A stretch of DNA of 64,000 nucleotides, taken from NCBI GenBank assembly GCA_015179025.1, contig WHUX01000017.1, positions 62,001 to 126,000 on the forward strand, read 5' to 3'. A program made the translations under genes and the position numbers. Below are positions 45,699 to 58,394 of the stretch, in pieces (position 1 is the stretch's first letter; every line of letters starts with the position of its first letter). Under the pieces are notes generated by a model. That model saw only the letters and a program-made list of their open reading frames with translations. It did no database searches and was not told where the DNA came from. Origin of the DNA: Terfezia claveryi. Its lineage: Eukaryota; Ascomycota; Pezizomycetes; Pezizales; Pezizaceae.

Positions 45699-48600
45699 AT
45701 GGATACCGACTCCGATCTCGACGGCATTGATCTCGAATCAACAGAAGTCAGTGATCAAGATGCAGAAAAAGAATATGACGTCGAGAAAATCCTCGCTTCG
45801 AAGCATGTCAACGGTGAAGATCGGTATTTGGTTTTGTGGAAGGGCTATCCGATAGAGAGATCAACCTGGGAACCTGAGCGAAGCTTCACCGACCCAAATA
45901 CCGTTATCGATTGGAGAAGAGCAGCTATCAGGCAGAAGAAAGGTCTGGAGGAGGCGTTTGATTGGCAGGAATGGGACAGGCAGCGGCAGGAGAATGAGCT
46001 CAAGACGGCGGAACGTCGGCGCAAAAGAGAGATCAAGAGACGGCGGCTGGGGTGGGTCCGACGTGACACTTACGATAGCGGGCCTGAACTGGAGGGCTTC
46101 GTGGTGAGCGACAATGAGATATCATCTGAGCATGGGTCTGAGTCGTTTTCCGAGAGAGAACCGAATCCACTTGAACGAGTGAGGAAGAGAAAAAAAGGCT
46201 CAGCATCAACCGAAAGTGACGATGCGTCAGATGACTCCCTGATGGAAGCTGCAAGGAGAAAACACTTGAGTCGACAAAAAAAATTAAAAGCCAAACAAAG
46301 ATTTGGTTATGCATCACAGGAAGAGTCACTGCCGAGTAGCCCAAAGACAAGGAAAAGAGAGGATCAGGTGAGGTTGGAAAAGAGGAAAAGAGTTGGTAGT
46401 CCGGCTGAGATATTATCTGGAGCTGCCAGAAACCTCTCCCTCGAATCCAACCAACAGGGGAAGAAGCAGCACAATGGTACGGATAGGCAGCTGAAAAAAC
46501 AAAAGCTCCAGGGTCCTATAAAAATCGTTGCCAAACCACTCAGGCCAGGTCCTTCACGGCTCAAGCAGAGAAGGGCCTCGGACAATCTTGTTGCACCTGG
46601 TCAGATCAAGACTTTTACTAGCCTATCCCATGTGAATCGTATATATAAAGCTGGAAAGAATGAACCTCCACCGGATCCGTCTCAGCTCCAACTATTTACT
46701 CCAGGGCAGCCCGGCCGTGTCCTGCCGCCTGTGATACCTCTCCCCCGGCGCGCCTCAATTTCACACACAAATTCAGAATTAGCAGGGCCTTCTCTAGAAA
46801 GGCCCCCATCCCCCGTGAAGGTCAATAAGTCAATACCGTATGCTAATTTCAGGATTCCAAAGAGAAAACCTACTATCCCTGCCCAAGGAGTTCAACAACC
46901 TCTACCCGCTTCGACACATTATGATGATAATCAAACGTACTTCGGCTCAGAAAAAGCGTATAGAAGGGATAGTAACACGGCCCGGGAGGTGGCTCATGAT
47001 AACCGAGGCCCTCCCGTTTATCACGATGCCATGGACTTTGATGGCGGCATTGATGGAATGCCTCAAATGGTGGCTCCCGGGCACTTGATGGAGGTCGATA
47101 ATTTTAAGTTTTCAGATCCACGCGTCTTTGTTTGTAACCTCGAGCAGGGTCCTCAAGCCACCCTCGTTGGTGAAGCCAAATTGATAGGATTTCCCACAAG
47201 TTTTGTGGTAGAGCTATACAATAAACCACACTGCCGGGCACTATGGATTTCAAAATTTTATGGTCAAAATTATCTCAAGGAATATTTCGCACCTGTGAGT
47301 TGAGCTGCGCCGTTTTCCGAATAGCTACTAACCTGGAGATATCAGCACTATGGGACTCCTCTCCACAATGCCGCAGTTGAAATCGACCCTGACCAAGTCC
47401 AGCCATTGATCAATGCTCTAGCTTTCCTCAAAGGTGCCGGAGTCGTGTTGCATGCAGACTTCACTATGCTGGTGTTTCTTCCTTCGAACCATGATCTGGA
47501 TAAACTAGCATTCAAACTTCCTCAGTTACCAGCAGCGGGCCCGAATAAAATCAAACCTGCTCTTCGAGTGGTTGTTTATCCGCCTCTCGAAGGGATCCCC
47601 ATACCATCAAGAAACTCAAATCCAGAGGCACATAGTCTAGAGATTACCCAGGTTGTTGACACCCTCCCCTGGTGGGAAAAAAATCTCCAATACTCTCTGC
47701 CTGCATACCTATCTAATACAATAGACTGTAACTGGGATGAGGTGCTCGGGGAGAATATTGACAAAACAAAGGGAAAAGAAATTAAAGAAACATGGTACGT
47801 TCTTGTTTATCCGCCTATCGCGGAAGCTGAGAGTGAAGAGTTTAAACACGCCCTGGAGTGCTTAAACCGGAAGGTTGTAGACCTGAACTACCTGCGAAAC
47901 TACTTACAGCAGGGGCATGGCCATGGATTACATACATTCACCTTTCTAATACACCAATCCCTTCGACGCCAGTTGCACCTCCTCCCGGACCTTGTGCGAG
48001 ATGGAAAGAAAGAAGCTCGTAGCTACTGGTTCTACGGGACAAAAATCGAGCACCAGGTCATTGACGAAAGACCGCAGAGAATTTGGCAATCGGGTACAAT
48101 AATTTTCGTCACACCACAGCTTATATTGTCTTGTTTGGAAGCGTTAAAGGAATTCCTGTACTATGCGGTACGCTCAAGCTTTGTTTCTACGAGTTCTGAG
48201 TCTTGGATTGACATTCGGTTAGGACCGTAAGGCTGCCACCACCAAGCTCGCATTGCCATCGGTATGGGAAGAAAAGGTGATGGAAGTTATGCAAAATGAG
48301 CCGGACCAAGCGTAAGTAGCTAATCCCCACTGTATCCACTTATGCATACTTATCCAATTCGCAGAGTCCTCAATCACGTTTTTGACATAAAGGAGAGGAT
48401 TAAGCGTAATTCCATCATCTTGATTCCAGTAGACATCCATCTGGGCGTATGTACATGACATTGAAGCCAGCAGTGTAGTGGGTCAAATTCCGAGAAATAT
48501 AGCTGACCAACCTTGCTATGCTGATAGTGTGACGAACTTGACATCTACATTGACGAATTTGCATTGTATCAGCTTGATAACCCGTTTCAATTCCGCCGAT

Positions 48601-49162
48601 ATTGGTTTGGTCACCTGACATTACCAGACCCAGGGATCCTTGAGTTGTTCAAAAGTGTGAGTTTAACTAGTCTTCCATACTTCTATATCATAAACCTAAC
48701 GATCACGGTTGTACATGCATAGATTGAATTCTATACCTTTGAGCTATTTAAGACTCAAAGGAACGAAGAGTACAAGAGAACACAAAGGGATCATGAGCTT
48801 CGGAAGTCCCAAGCTAACCCCTCCTCCTCAAATGCAGCTACAATCCACAGGGACCTTCCTCAGGGACCCGAACGCCGCCCGTAAGTCAGGGTTCGCTGTA
48901 CTCACAACACTTTCTGCTGGATTTTGTTTGCGTCATTTGTGCCATTCGGATTGCGATTACTTTATACAGATATATTTGGATGCAGCTACACTTTGGTTAT
49001 GAGCGCCATACCTGTGTTACATCTCTTGGTTTTCATCCTTGTAGAACTGGGAACAGTCCCTGGGAGTTGAAATATGGCATAGTTACCCTACCAACATATG
49101 CATACTTGCGGGAATGGCTTTATTCTTTCGGCTTTCTTATTCTTGTACTGAAGGGAGCTTAG
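45699..49162 (+). CDS. Chromodomain protein, about 1022 aa
   Basis: Seven exons: 45699-47294, 47346-48167, 48223-48311, 48365-48446, 48528-48656, 48723-48880, 48970-49162; all junctions GT-AG and in frame. The N-terminal chromodomain (about residues 24-75) reads YDVEKILASKHVNG, YLVLWKGYPIERSTWEPE; the aromatic residues of a methyl-lysine cage are present (Y, W, W). A long basic disordered middle follows (RRRKREIKRRRLGW, GPSRLKQRRASDN). The C-terminal half is folded-looking (LVVELYNKPHCRALWISKFY-like and WYVLVYPPIAEAESEEF) and I do not recognise its domain. Likely a reader of methylated H3 in heterochromatin; a Chp1- or CDP-2-like role is a guess. The last exon is the least certain. Confidence 0.82.
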
Positions 49163-49603
49163 GCTAGGTGTCAGTCGATGTATGCTTGGTTTCTGGCATG
49201 GCATATCTCCTCCTTTTGTGAAATATTGGCTGGGAGTGTTGGTGATGATTGTTAGAATACTAATAATTAGAACTTCCTCTGTATAGAGTTCTTGGGCTGC
49301 AATACTCTTTATGATACATCGCGTGTGACCCGAGCAAGCCCATGCCTGAAATTATTGCCATGCCTGAAATTATTGTAATGAACGGCATCCTACTCTCCCC
49401 AAAATGGAAAAGGAAAGGCGTAACTGAATCGGAAAGAATGACGCTCGATGATGTGTGAACAAACATGGTACTAATACAACTCCAAGATCCAAAGCATATT
49501 ATTATAGACCAGTTTTACCCTGACATATTTGTCTTGATAGGATAGTAATTTCGGCTCGCACCTCTCCAAGGCGTTCGAGTCAATATCGAGACAAAAAATA
49601 AGA
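49163..49603. other. Convergent intergenic region
   Basis: 3' flanks of the chromodomain gene and mitochondrial clpX; a short direct repeat (ATGCCTGAAATTATTG) occurs twice near 49342-49376. Confidence 0.6.
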
Positions 49604-51679
49604 TTAGGTGAACCCCGCAGCTTTACCTTTCTCCTTATAATCCTCATAGCTCCGATTTATTGGCTTCTCCTCAGGCATCTGCCCATGATACCTCGCCCAT
49701 GTTGCTTCCTCTTCGGATATAGCTCCGTGAAACTGGTGCTTTTGGCCTCGGCCGAAGTAGAGTGGCGGTTGCTTCTTCTGAGCCACAGCCTCTGTGACGA
49801 GGACGTACTTGATGCTCGAGCCTGAGGCCGGGGAGACAAACGTAAGCTACTGCTTGAGCAGGGGAGAAGAGACTCACCAGGTGCTTCGAACATTGCATCT
49901 GTCAACAGTCTTTCCAAAACTGTGCGAAGACCTCGGGCTCCCGTCTCCATTTTCATGGCTGCCTTGGCAATCTCCCATAATGCACCGGAGGTGAACCGTA
50001 ACTCGATACCGCTCATAAGGAAAAGTTGCTCATATTGTTTTATTAGGCAGTTCCGAGGTTCAGTGAGCACTCTTACGAGCATCTCCTCGTCCAGCTTCTC
50101 CACAGCGGTAAGAACCGGAATCCGCCCCACCTAGTTGGAATGTAAGCCTGTAATTCACAAGTTACAAGCACAAAAGTGAACTCACAATCTCGGGTATTAA
50201 ACCAAAATTTATTAGATCTCCTGGTTCTGCCAATTCTAGAGGATTGAACTTTCTCTTCTTACCTCCTTCACCTTCATTTGGGGTGAAGAAGGGAGTATAG
50301 CCTCTAAACTTCTCGTCCTCCAGAGTCACACTATTAGTACGTACATGTGCATTGAATCCTATTGAGCCCTTTGAAACTCTGTCCATGATGACTTTATCTA
50401 GGCCAATGAACGCTCCAGTGAAGATAAAGAGGATGTTCGAAGTATCGACTGTGAATATTTCGCCCTTATTGGCTCCGCCAGGACCCCCAGGGCCCGCGAC
50501 TGTTGATCCTCCTGGTAGTCCACTTGGTGGTCGTCGTTCGGGTTTAGCTGAAACCTGTAGTGTTGTTCCTTCTATAATCTTCAATAGGGCTTGTTGGACA
50601 CCCTGATTGTGTCAGCTGGTATCCAACTCGGGTTATTGGTGGGAATAATTACCTCCCCAGAAATGTCTTTGCTGCCATGTGTCGACTTCGGCTTTGCGAT
50701 TTTGTCGAATTCATCGAGACATATTATGCCAGTCTCTGTCCGAGGTTTTAGCTTGCGTCCCCAAATTGGTTAAGATTATAGCTTACCAGCTCGTCGTACA
50801 TCCCAATTGCTGGCAGCCAGCAGTCTGTGAATACACACATCTGCGTCTTCTCCCACATAACCCGCTTGTGTAAATGGTGTGCAGTCAGACCTAAATTGGC
50901 ATTAATAAAAGCTATTTGATAAGCTGCTATGCTATTGCATACATTGAAAAAGGGACCTCCAGCACCCTGGCGAGAGTTCTATAGAAGCATGTCAGCTGGG
51001 CTCGGACTTTGTACTCATATACTACTTTCGGGCTGACCTGATCATCAGAGTTTTCCCCACACCGGTCGGGCCGAGACATAGTACATTGCTCTTCTCGAGG
51101 GTCAAAGGTGAATGGTCATGAATAGGAAGGAACTCATCTCTCCCATAATCGGGTTGATAGTGCATGGTCTGTTGCTGTCCAGGGAATTCGTCTAACAGAT
51201 CACGTAGTGAGCTACTAGAACCCTTTCTTCGCAACTGGCACCTTTCTACCTTCTAACGAGTGGACATCCATAGCCCGGGCAACTCTTATAAGCTCTTCTT
51301 CCTCTTCTTGCCGCTGCCTAAGTTGTTGTATCCTTCTATAATGATAATAGACGGATGTGGATAAGACCCTTTTAGCTCTCCGCTGGCCCACCACGAATTT
51401 ATCAAGATGCTCTTTTAGGGACCTGAGAAGCACGTTAGAACTCATATGCTTGTGGGCAGAATAAGTCGCCTGTGCTCACCGTGGTGTTAATCTATGGGCC
51501 CCATGTAGAGATGCATCTCCGAGTGGTCCTTTGACTGTCGTATTTGTGTCAATTGTTGAGCTATAGCCGGAAGTGAAGCTGAAATCCGAGCTTGAGGAAT
51601 TAAATGTCGACAGCCATCGTCTGGGAAGCGACGATGTGCAACGTACCAACACAGGAGGAGCATGAAGTATTAGCGGCAT
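49604..51679 (-). CDS. MCX1: Mitochondrial ClpX-type AAA+ unfoldase, about 564 aa, one apparent frameshift
   Basis: Exons: 51679-51480, 51422-51038, 50978-50943, 50890-50787, 50735-50653, 50602-50186, 50130-49878, 49821-49604. The N-terminus (MPLILHAPPVLVRCTSSLPR) looks like a mitochondrial presequence; there is no zinc-binding domain, as usual for fungal Mcx1. Motifs: SLKEHLDKFVVGQ, Walker A GPTGVGKT, pore loop GYVGED, Walker B IICLDEFDKIA, SGEGVQQALLKIIEG, and EPGDLINFGLIPEIVGRIPV. The 385-nt second exon is one base too long: after LEGRKVPVAKKG the frame must shift to reach SSSSLRDLLDEFPG (around 51200-51250). Everything else is intact, so an assembly indel is likely. It remodels mitochondrial matrix proteins, for example in haem synthesis. 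Confidence 0.9.
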
Positions 51680-52832
51680 GGTCGTATGCTTGATGAATGT
51701 TTGCTGATAGCCGTGCCTTGGCTACAATAGTTTTAGAAACCTTCGGGTGTTTAGGAGCCCCCTGCTGAGGATAAGCAATAGAGCTTACGCAGTTATCGTG
51801 GCATGACGCCCTAGTGCATAAGTACAGTAATGCTAGCCTGAAACAGGCACTTAGCGCTGCGCTGACTAACGTAGGCCATCGCAAACATCCGAGCCTCCAT
51901 CACAAAATTGCAGGCCCTGTATCCATAAGTACTTTACAGACTCACCAGAATCTCTTTCTGTTTTTTTCAGCTATGTGTGATCTGGTTAAGAAGTCAATTC
52001 GAAACGCATCGGCGCTAAATCGTATAAGAAATAGCTCATCTCTCCAACGTTTATGAAGGGATCAAGCTCAAACACATTCCAAAAAAAGAGCCTTCAAATT
52101 CGCAACATAAATGTAATTATTCAGGTGTCCACGGAGGGCACTTTTGGTGTGATTTTCCGAGTTTTTGTCTAGGGTCTGTACGTAGGACTCAACATTGGAT
52201 TTTTTTATTTAAGATCGTACTGAAATCAGAATAGGCATCCGGCTTTCAGTCCACACCGTTGTTTCTCCGAGACACATTGTTTGCAAGTTGTGTCGAATGC
52301 CGGATCGATGGGCCGAATGAGCTTCGCGATCAAAGCAGTGGCAAGGGGAGCTTATCCCTGAATGACGTCGGCTACAGCCCACCTCCACTGCGATATTGGC
52401 AGGATATTGAGGAAGTTAATCAATCGAACGTGATCGGGAGAAGAGGGATGTCGGAGGCAAAGGCGACTTGATGCCAGCGCAGCGAGATGCCTGCCTGTAT
52501 GTAGATCCGCGACAGAGAAGGAGCCATCGACGCCCGCAGGCCACTATAATGCCATGCGGAGAAGCCCATGGAGCGCTACGGCCAATTCGAGGGATTTAAA
52601 TGTGCGGCGTTATCAAATATCAAGTTATAGTGTTTCCTGCGTGCCCTCTCTAGCCCTCCATGCAAATTGATAAACAACTGAGCTTAGAAACGAACTGTGA
52701 GGTAGTGGGGGATATCATCCATAAAAGACCAGCAACTCCCCAAGAGGTTCCCGATTCCTCATCCAGTAGTTACCAGAGCCCGCCTCTGCTAAGATTCTAC
52801 TAGTACCCTGACCTCAATTCCTATTCTCCACT
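51680..52832. promoter_or_regulatory. Divergent upstream region mitochondrial clpX / GLC3
   Basis: 1.15 kb between two divergent genes. A CATAAAAG element at about 52720 may serve as TATA box for GLC3. No coding region recognised. Confidence 0.4.
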
Positions 52833-55657
52833 ATGACTGTCACTACTAACCCCAGCACTAACGGCACTTCAGCCGTCACAGACTCCATGGACACTGCCAT
52901 CATTGCTAAGAAAGAACATGAACAACGGAAACTTGAGTCTCTCCTCTCGAAATCAGACGCCCTAGAGATGAGCCAGAATTCGGAGAACAATTTGGACTCT
53001 GTTCCAAGTAATGACACCATTCCAGACGATGGAACTGGCGTAGTCCATCTAGACCCATGGCTTGGACCATGGAAAGATGAGATCCGCCACAGATATAACG
53101 TTGCAAAAGGTTGGATTGACAAATTCAACAAATGCGAGGGAGGATTGGACCAATTCTCCAAGGTATGCTCCTCCATATATACAGGTTCCAACTAGAGCCC
53201 TCACTGACAATTGCTTTTATCCTCAGAGCTACGAGAAATATGGTATCCATATGCAGCCAAACGGGGATATCGTATACCGCGAATGGGCTCCAAATGCCTT
53301 TACTGCAGCCCTAATTGGAGACTTTAGTAGGAAACCTCTTCTATCTCCTATATTACACATGCACTAACTGGTCCTGCATTAGACAATTGGAACAGAGAAT
53401 CCCATCACATGAAGAAGAACCCCTTCGGAGTTTGGGAGATTACGCTGCCTGCTGTACACGGCAAGCCTGCAATTCCCCATGAGTCTAAGATCAAGGTCAG
53501 AGAAATCAAATACCCACTCTGGAGATCATTTATCAACCAGTTTATGTTTAGATTTCCATGGTTGTGCCAAACGAAGGTCGTATCGAACGTCTTCCTGCAT
53601 GGATCGAACGGGTCACACAAGACCTCTCCGTGAGCCCCGTCTATGATGCCGTGTTTTGGAACCCACCCCAAAAATATATCTTTAAGCACCCCAAGCCACC
53701 GAAGCCCAAGTCTGCTCGTGTCTATGAAGCCCATGTTGGTATTAGCACACCTGAGTGCCGTGTCGGTACTTACAAGGAATTTACCGCGGGTGTTCTCCCA
53801 AGAATCAAGAAGCTCGGATACAACATCATTCAGTTAATGGCCATCCAGGAACATGCCTACTACGCTTCGTTTGGTTATCAGGTCACCAGCTTCTTTGCAG
53901 CGTCTAGCCGTTACGGCACACCTGAGGATCTCATGGAGCTGATAGATACTGCCCACGGTATGGGCATCACTGTTTTATTGGACATCGTTCACTCCCACGC
54001 ATGCAAGAACGTCCTTGACGGTATCAACATGTTCGATGGATCAGATCATTTATACTTCCACGAAGGTGGAAAGGGAAGGCATGATTTGTGGGATTCCAGG
54101 CTTTTCAATTATGGCCACCATGAAGTATTGCGTTTCCTTCTATCGAACTTGAGATACTACATGGATGTATATCAGTTTGATGGCTTCAGGTTTGATGGTG
54201 TGACAAGTATCTTGTATACTCACCACGGAATCGGAACGTAAGTGAAACAGAACTCACGAAACGCTGCACCTACTAATCTTATTAGTGGATTCTCCGGTGG
54301 TTATCATGAATACTTTGGCTCGAATGTTGATCAGGAAGGTCTCGTCTATTTGATGTTGGTAAGTATACGCCTTCCTAGCTAAAATCGCTTCGCTAATTGC
54401 CTAAGGCGAATGAAATGCTCCACACAATTTACCCCGAAGTCATCACTATCGCAGAGGACGTCTCTGGAATGCCTGCCCTTTGTCTTCCTCTCTCACTTGG
54501 AGGGGTGGGGTTCGACTACAGGCTTGCAATGGCAATCCCTGATATGTGGATTAAGATTCTGAAGGAGAAGAAAGACGATGATTGGGATTTGGCAAATATA
54601 TGTTTCACTTTGACGAATAGGAGGCATGGGGAGAAGACAATCGCTTATTGCGAGTCTCATGATCAAGCGTTCGTATTATTTGTACCCCTCTTGACCCCAA
54701 TCCGCTAACAGTGGTTGTAGTCTTGTTGGAGATAAGAGTATTATGATGTGGCTCTGTGACAAAGAGCTATATACACATATGTCTACGCTGACGGACCTCA
54801 CTCCAATCATTGAGAGAGGATTAGCATTGCATAAACTAATTCGATTGCTCACTCATGGTTTGGGTGGAGAGGGATACTTAAACTTTGAAGGTTAATTAGT
54901 AATTTCTTTCTTGCATGCAGTTTGAATTTTAACATGGATACAGGAAACGAGTTTGGACATCCTGAATGGCTTGATTTCCCCAGAGCTGGGAACGGAAATT
55001 CCTTCTGGTACGCAAGAAGGCAGTGGAATATTGTTGATGACGATCTCCTGAGATACAAATTCCTCAATGAGTTCGATGCTGCTATGCAGAATACTGAAGA
55101 GAAGTATGGGTGGCTAAATGCGCCCCAGGCGTACATCAGCCTGAAACACGAAGTATACATACATTCCACCCCCGCGATTGTGAAACCATCTAACATGTGC
55201 GCATCATGAAGGGTGACAAAGTTGTTGTATTCGAGCGAGCAGGGCTTCTCTGGATTTTCAACTTCCATCCCACAGTAAGGCAGTTGAAACCTCAAGAAAA
55301 GAGGACAGTATCTAATTATTGCACAGGAAAGCTTCGCAGATTACAGAGTTGGGGTTGACCAAGCTGGTGAATACCGGATAGTCCTCAATTCTGATAGGAA
55401 GGAGTTTGGAGGTCACGAGAGAATCGATGAGGGCACGAAATTTTTTACGACTCCCATGGGCTGGAACAACAGGGCGAACTTCACGCAAGTTTACAGTGAG
55501 TGAAAACCACTTAGAATGCTGAAGGCAAAAACAGCGACTGACTGCTCCTTTACAGTTCCATGCAGGACGGCAATTGTGAGAGATGTGTTCACGCCTGACC
55601 CCTCTGTTCAATGCTAACAACGATTCGCAGGTGCTTGCTCGCTCAGATGCCGCTTAA
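52833..55657 (+). CDS. GLC3: 1,4-alpha-glucan (glycogen) branching enzyme, 740 aa
   Basis: Twelve exons: 52833-53162, 53227-53326, 53383-53495, 53552-54237, 54286-54358, 54406-54668, 54721-54890, 54944-55152, 55212-55274, 55327-55495, 55556-55575, 55631-55657; all in frame. It transfers short glucan chains to make alpha-1,6 branches in cytosolic glycogen. An N-terminal CBM48-like part ([20 protein letters not shown]) leads into the GH13 barrel with [10 protein letters not shown] (region I), GFRFDGVTS with the Asp nucleophile (II), AEDVSGMP with the Glu acid/base (III) and ESHDQA (IV). NEFGHPEW and a C-terminal beta domain follow. An N-terminal extension of about 60 residues makes it slightly longer than usual. 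Confidence 0.95.
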
Positions 55658-56105
55658 ATAAGATATGTATCCGAAGGATCCACTCAGTAACGGTATTGCA
55701 TGTTTTATGGAATGTTCACAGATCTACTCGGCGAAACGCGTTTCATATATATATTCATGTCTTCCCTTTGTTTCTTGGTTGAAAATTGTTATCTGCGAGA
55801 ATTTTCTCTAGGAGAAATTTTCTTACTGGTGGTAGGTATTGCTTTGTCGGAAATATTATAGGAAGGGATCAAGGGTACGAGACTAGGGATCAAGGTTGGG
55901 ATGAAAATCGGAAAGGGCATAGGGGACGCAATGTGATTTAGTAATCAGGATTTTGCTGCGTGCAACAAGAAACAGCGCTAAACGTTCACATTCCAGAATT
56001 CTCATGTTTCGATCAGATATACTAGTCTGGTTGCGATCAGATAGGGCACATTGCAATAGGCAGTATAATCAAACTTGTTTATAGGGCGGGCCATAGAGTC
56101 CCATG
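55658..56105. other. 3' flank of GLC3
   Basis: No gene. Holds an ultrashort repeat copy at 56023. Confidence 0.5.
56023..56033 (+). repeat. Minimal TAGTCTGGTTG copy between direct repeats
   Basis: The ten bases CGATCAGATA occur at 56010-56019 and 56034-56043. TAGTCTGGTTG (11 bases) immediately precedes the second copy; three extra bases (TAC) separate it from the first. Confidence 0.65.
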
Positions 56106-56736
56106 TACCGGCAAACCTGGCTATAACGAATGCCAAGATTCCGACCCCTTTCCTTCGTTATGGTAGCCAGGTTAAGATGTCACGTGCCTACGAGGGGTAA
56201 GGAGATTTGTAGAGAAAAAAGATAGAATGTAGTCAATTTGCTTCTGCTCGATAATATTGGTCAATTCGGGTTCCTTTTACTTCTGCTCGATAATATTGCT
56301 CAATTTACGCTCGACAATTGGCTGCAACCATACTCTGACCTATCACTTTCTTAGTTTTTTATTAGAAGCTCTGCCTTTCTTTCTTGTCACTCTCATATTG
56401 TATTACATCTCGTATGTTCACTCTATCTTCCCTCTAGTTCCCTATTTTTGTCTATATATGTAGTTCCCTATTCCTGTATTCCTGTCTAGTGTAGTGTCGT
56501 CAAGAAGCCCTTTTGCTTCCATTTATTTTGTTAGCACACTACTAGTTTTACTATAGCCAATAAAGTTTTGCTATGTTTTAATTTATTAGCCACGGAATTC
56601 TCTTCACTATCGTTATACCGATTAATTTCACTATAGCCAGGGTACTTTAGCTGCGTGCAAGAATAGTCTAACAAATCCCTTCGGTACAGCCAGTTTTTCA
56701 GTACGTCGAGTTTCACTATAGCCAGGTTTGCCTGTA
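56106..56736. mobile_element. MITE, about 630 bp, TIR GCAAACCTGGCTATA, TA target
   Basis: GCAAACCTGGCTATA at 56111-56125 is the exact inverse of 56717-56731. With one mismatch the inverse match extends to a TA at each end (56106-56107 and 56735-56736). Internal sub-repeats CACTATAGCCA occur near 56547, 56627 and 56714. The right-hand TA is also the first two bases of a TAGTCTGGTTGGCAC repeat. Confidence 0.82.
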
Positions 56737-56812
56737 GTCTGGTTGGCACGGTTCCATGCACAAGTATGGGGGATAGGTAGATGGATGAGTGTTCGAGGTA
56801 TGTACCTCTAAG

Positions 56813-56830
56813 TAGTCTAGTTGGCACAAG
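56813..56830 (+). repeat. TAGTCTAGTTGGCACAAG copy, 18 bp
   Basis: Flanked by ACCTCTAAG (56804-56812) and AACTATAAG (56831-56839), seven of nine matching. Confidence 0.5.
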
Positions 56831-56872
56831 AACTATAAGAGAGTTAAATACTAGGTACCGGTAGGTTGGATA

Positions 56873-57726
56873 CACTCAAACCTTGCTATACCGCTGTAAT
56901 CTGTCCGGTATAGCTAATATCCGTTATAGGAAATAGCGTGGGGTCCGTTCTAGGCGGGGTAAAAGGATAGAAGTAGTGCTTCAGATATTGTTTACCTTAC
57001 CTATACAACCGTTCCCTTATCACCACCGGAACCAACTCTCAACAAGTAAATACTCGAGTTGAAAATTAGTTGAAGAGTATCTTGACTATAATGAAGATGG
57101 AGTGAATACTACTATGTTTAGATCTTGAGGACAGCGAGGAGGAAGATCTTGAGGACCTTTTTGCGCCACCTCCTATACCTCCAATTACAACTGCTCAAGC
57201 ACGCTCTCACCTTACTGAGCTTATTCGGCATTTGGAGGCTCTTACAGTTTCAGAACTTCCTGGAGGAAAGCCCCATCTTAATATCTTTGATGTTAGCTAT
57301 CATCTTGAACAAGCTCTTACTGGCAATATGCATGAGACACGTGTTCAGCGTCTTTATCACTGATTGGTTTTCACCGGTAGTATCCTCATTTCAACGTCTA
57401 TAAGTGTGGATTATGTTCTACTGTTTTGTTCTATAGCTGTTCCATTTCGTGGTTGCGCTATTTTGTATTCTTTTCTATGCTATTGTGCTGTTTTGAGGCC
57501 TTACTACTGTTACCATTCCGTTATAGCAATTACATTTACCTGTAATAACCCCTGTAACAATCCCTGTAACAATCCCTGTAACCCCTTACCAGCCCATCCG
57601 GTACGGTATCCGGTATAGCAAGTAGATGCCTCACCTAAATGGTTGAAAATGGAAAATTTTGACCTGAGCCGTCCGGTATACCAAGGGATCCGCTATAGCG
57701 AGGTCCGGTATAGCAAGGTTTGAGTG
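56873..57726 (+). mobile_element. Non-autonomous pogo-like element with 21-bp TIR
   Basis: CACTCAAACCTTGCTATACC at the left end is matched inversely at the right end; TA flanks both sides (56871-56872 and 57727-57728). The plus strand keeps the end of a transposase-like protein: VEEYLDYNEDGVNTTMF, then after a possible intron DLEDSEEEDLEDLFAPPPIP and a C-terminal helical part (LTELIRHLEALTVSELPGG) ending at a TGA near 57362. The catalytic core is missing. A CCCTGTAACAAT short tandem repeat lies at 57548-57590. Confidence 0.82.
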
Positions 57727-58285
57727 TAGTAGTCTGGCAGATTTCTGACTTCTGAAAATAGATACCGGGAAAACTGGCAAAGAAGAGGCCTTGTCGGTTT
57801 CTATTTACAACAAGTACTAATACTAATTCTATATAGATCTCGTGATTAGACAGGGATCTCTGCATCTGTGGCCTCCAGTGTACACTCAACCTCCTCATCA
57901 GAATCCAACGTACCAGTATAGTCTTCTCTCTGCCATGAGCCAACTGTAATATCTGGTAAACCACGCACATAAAGCTTTGTATCTTCGGTCCCATCCGGAG
58001 CTATTCTCGATTCAGGGAATTGACACTTCGAGGTTGTAGAGCAGTGGATTTATCCTTACTCCCTGTTCGAGTGGACTTTGTAGGTTGTTCTAGAGACGAG
58101 ACTTAAGTACTGGCGGTGCCTGTAGCTATAGGTGCCGACATTATTAGAATTGAACAATTAAACATTATTAATCCGATCAAGTCTATACCTAGATACATTT
58201 TCGTTTTCCTAACTTGTCAGTCGCTGGTTATGCATGGTGGCTGCAGATGCCTACAAGGCCGGTAGTTAGAGAGTGTGCCCGCCAG

Positions 58286-58345
58286 ACCTTGCTAGTGCAA
58301 GCCAGACTAAAGCCAACCAGACTAAGCCAGACTACCGCCAGACTA
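58286..58345 (-). repeat. Four TAGTCTGG units in tandem
   Basis: On the minus strand the units read TAGTCTGGCGG, TAGTCTGGCT, TAGTCTGGTTGGCTT and TAGTCTGGCTTGCACTAGC, one directly after another. Confidence 0.75.
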
Positions 58346-58365
58346 CAGCGAATGATACCTTTAGT

Positions 58366-58394
58366 TAGTCTGGCTTGCACTAGCCCCTCCACAG
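58366..58394 (+). repeat. TAGTCTGGCTTGCACTAGCC copy, 29 bp
   Basis: Flanked by ACCTTTAGT (58357-58365) and ACCTTTACC (58395-58403), seven of nine matching. Another short unit, TAGTCTAACCAGACTA, starts immediately after at 58404. Confidence 0.7.
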
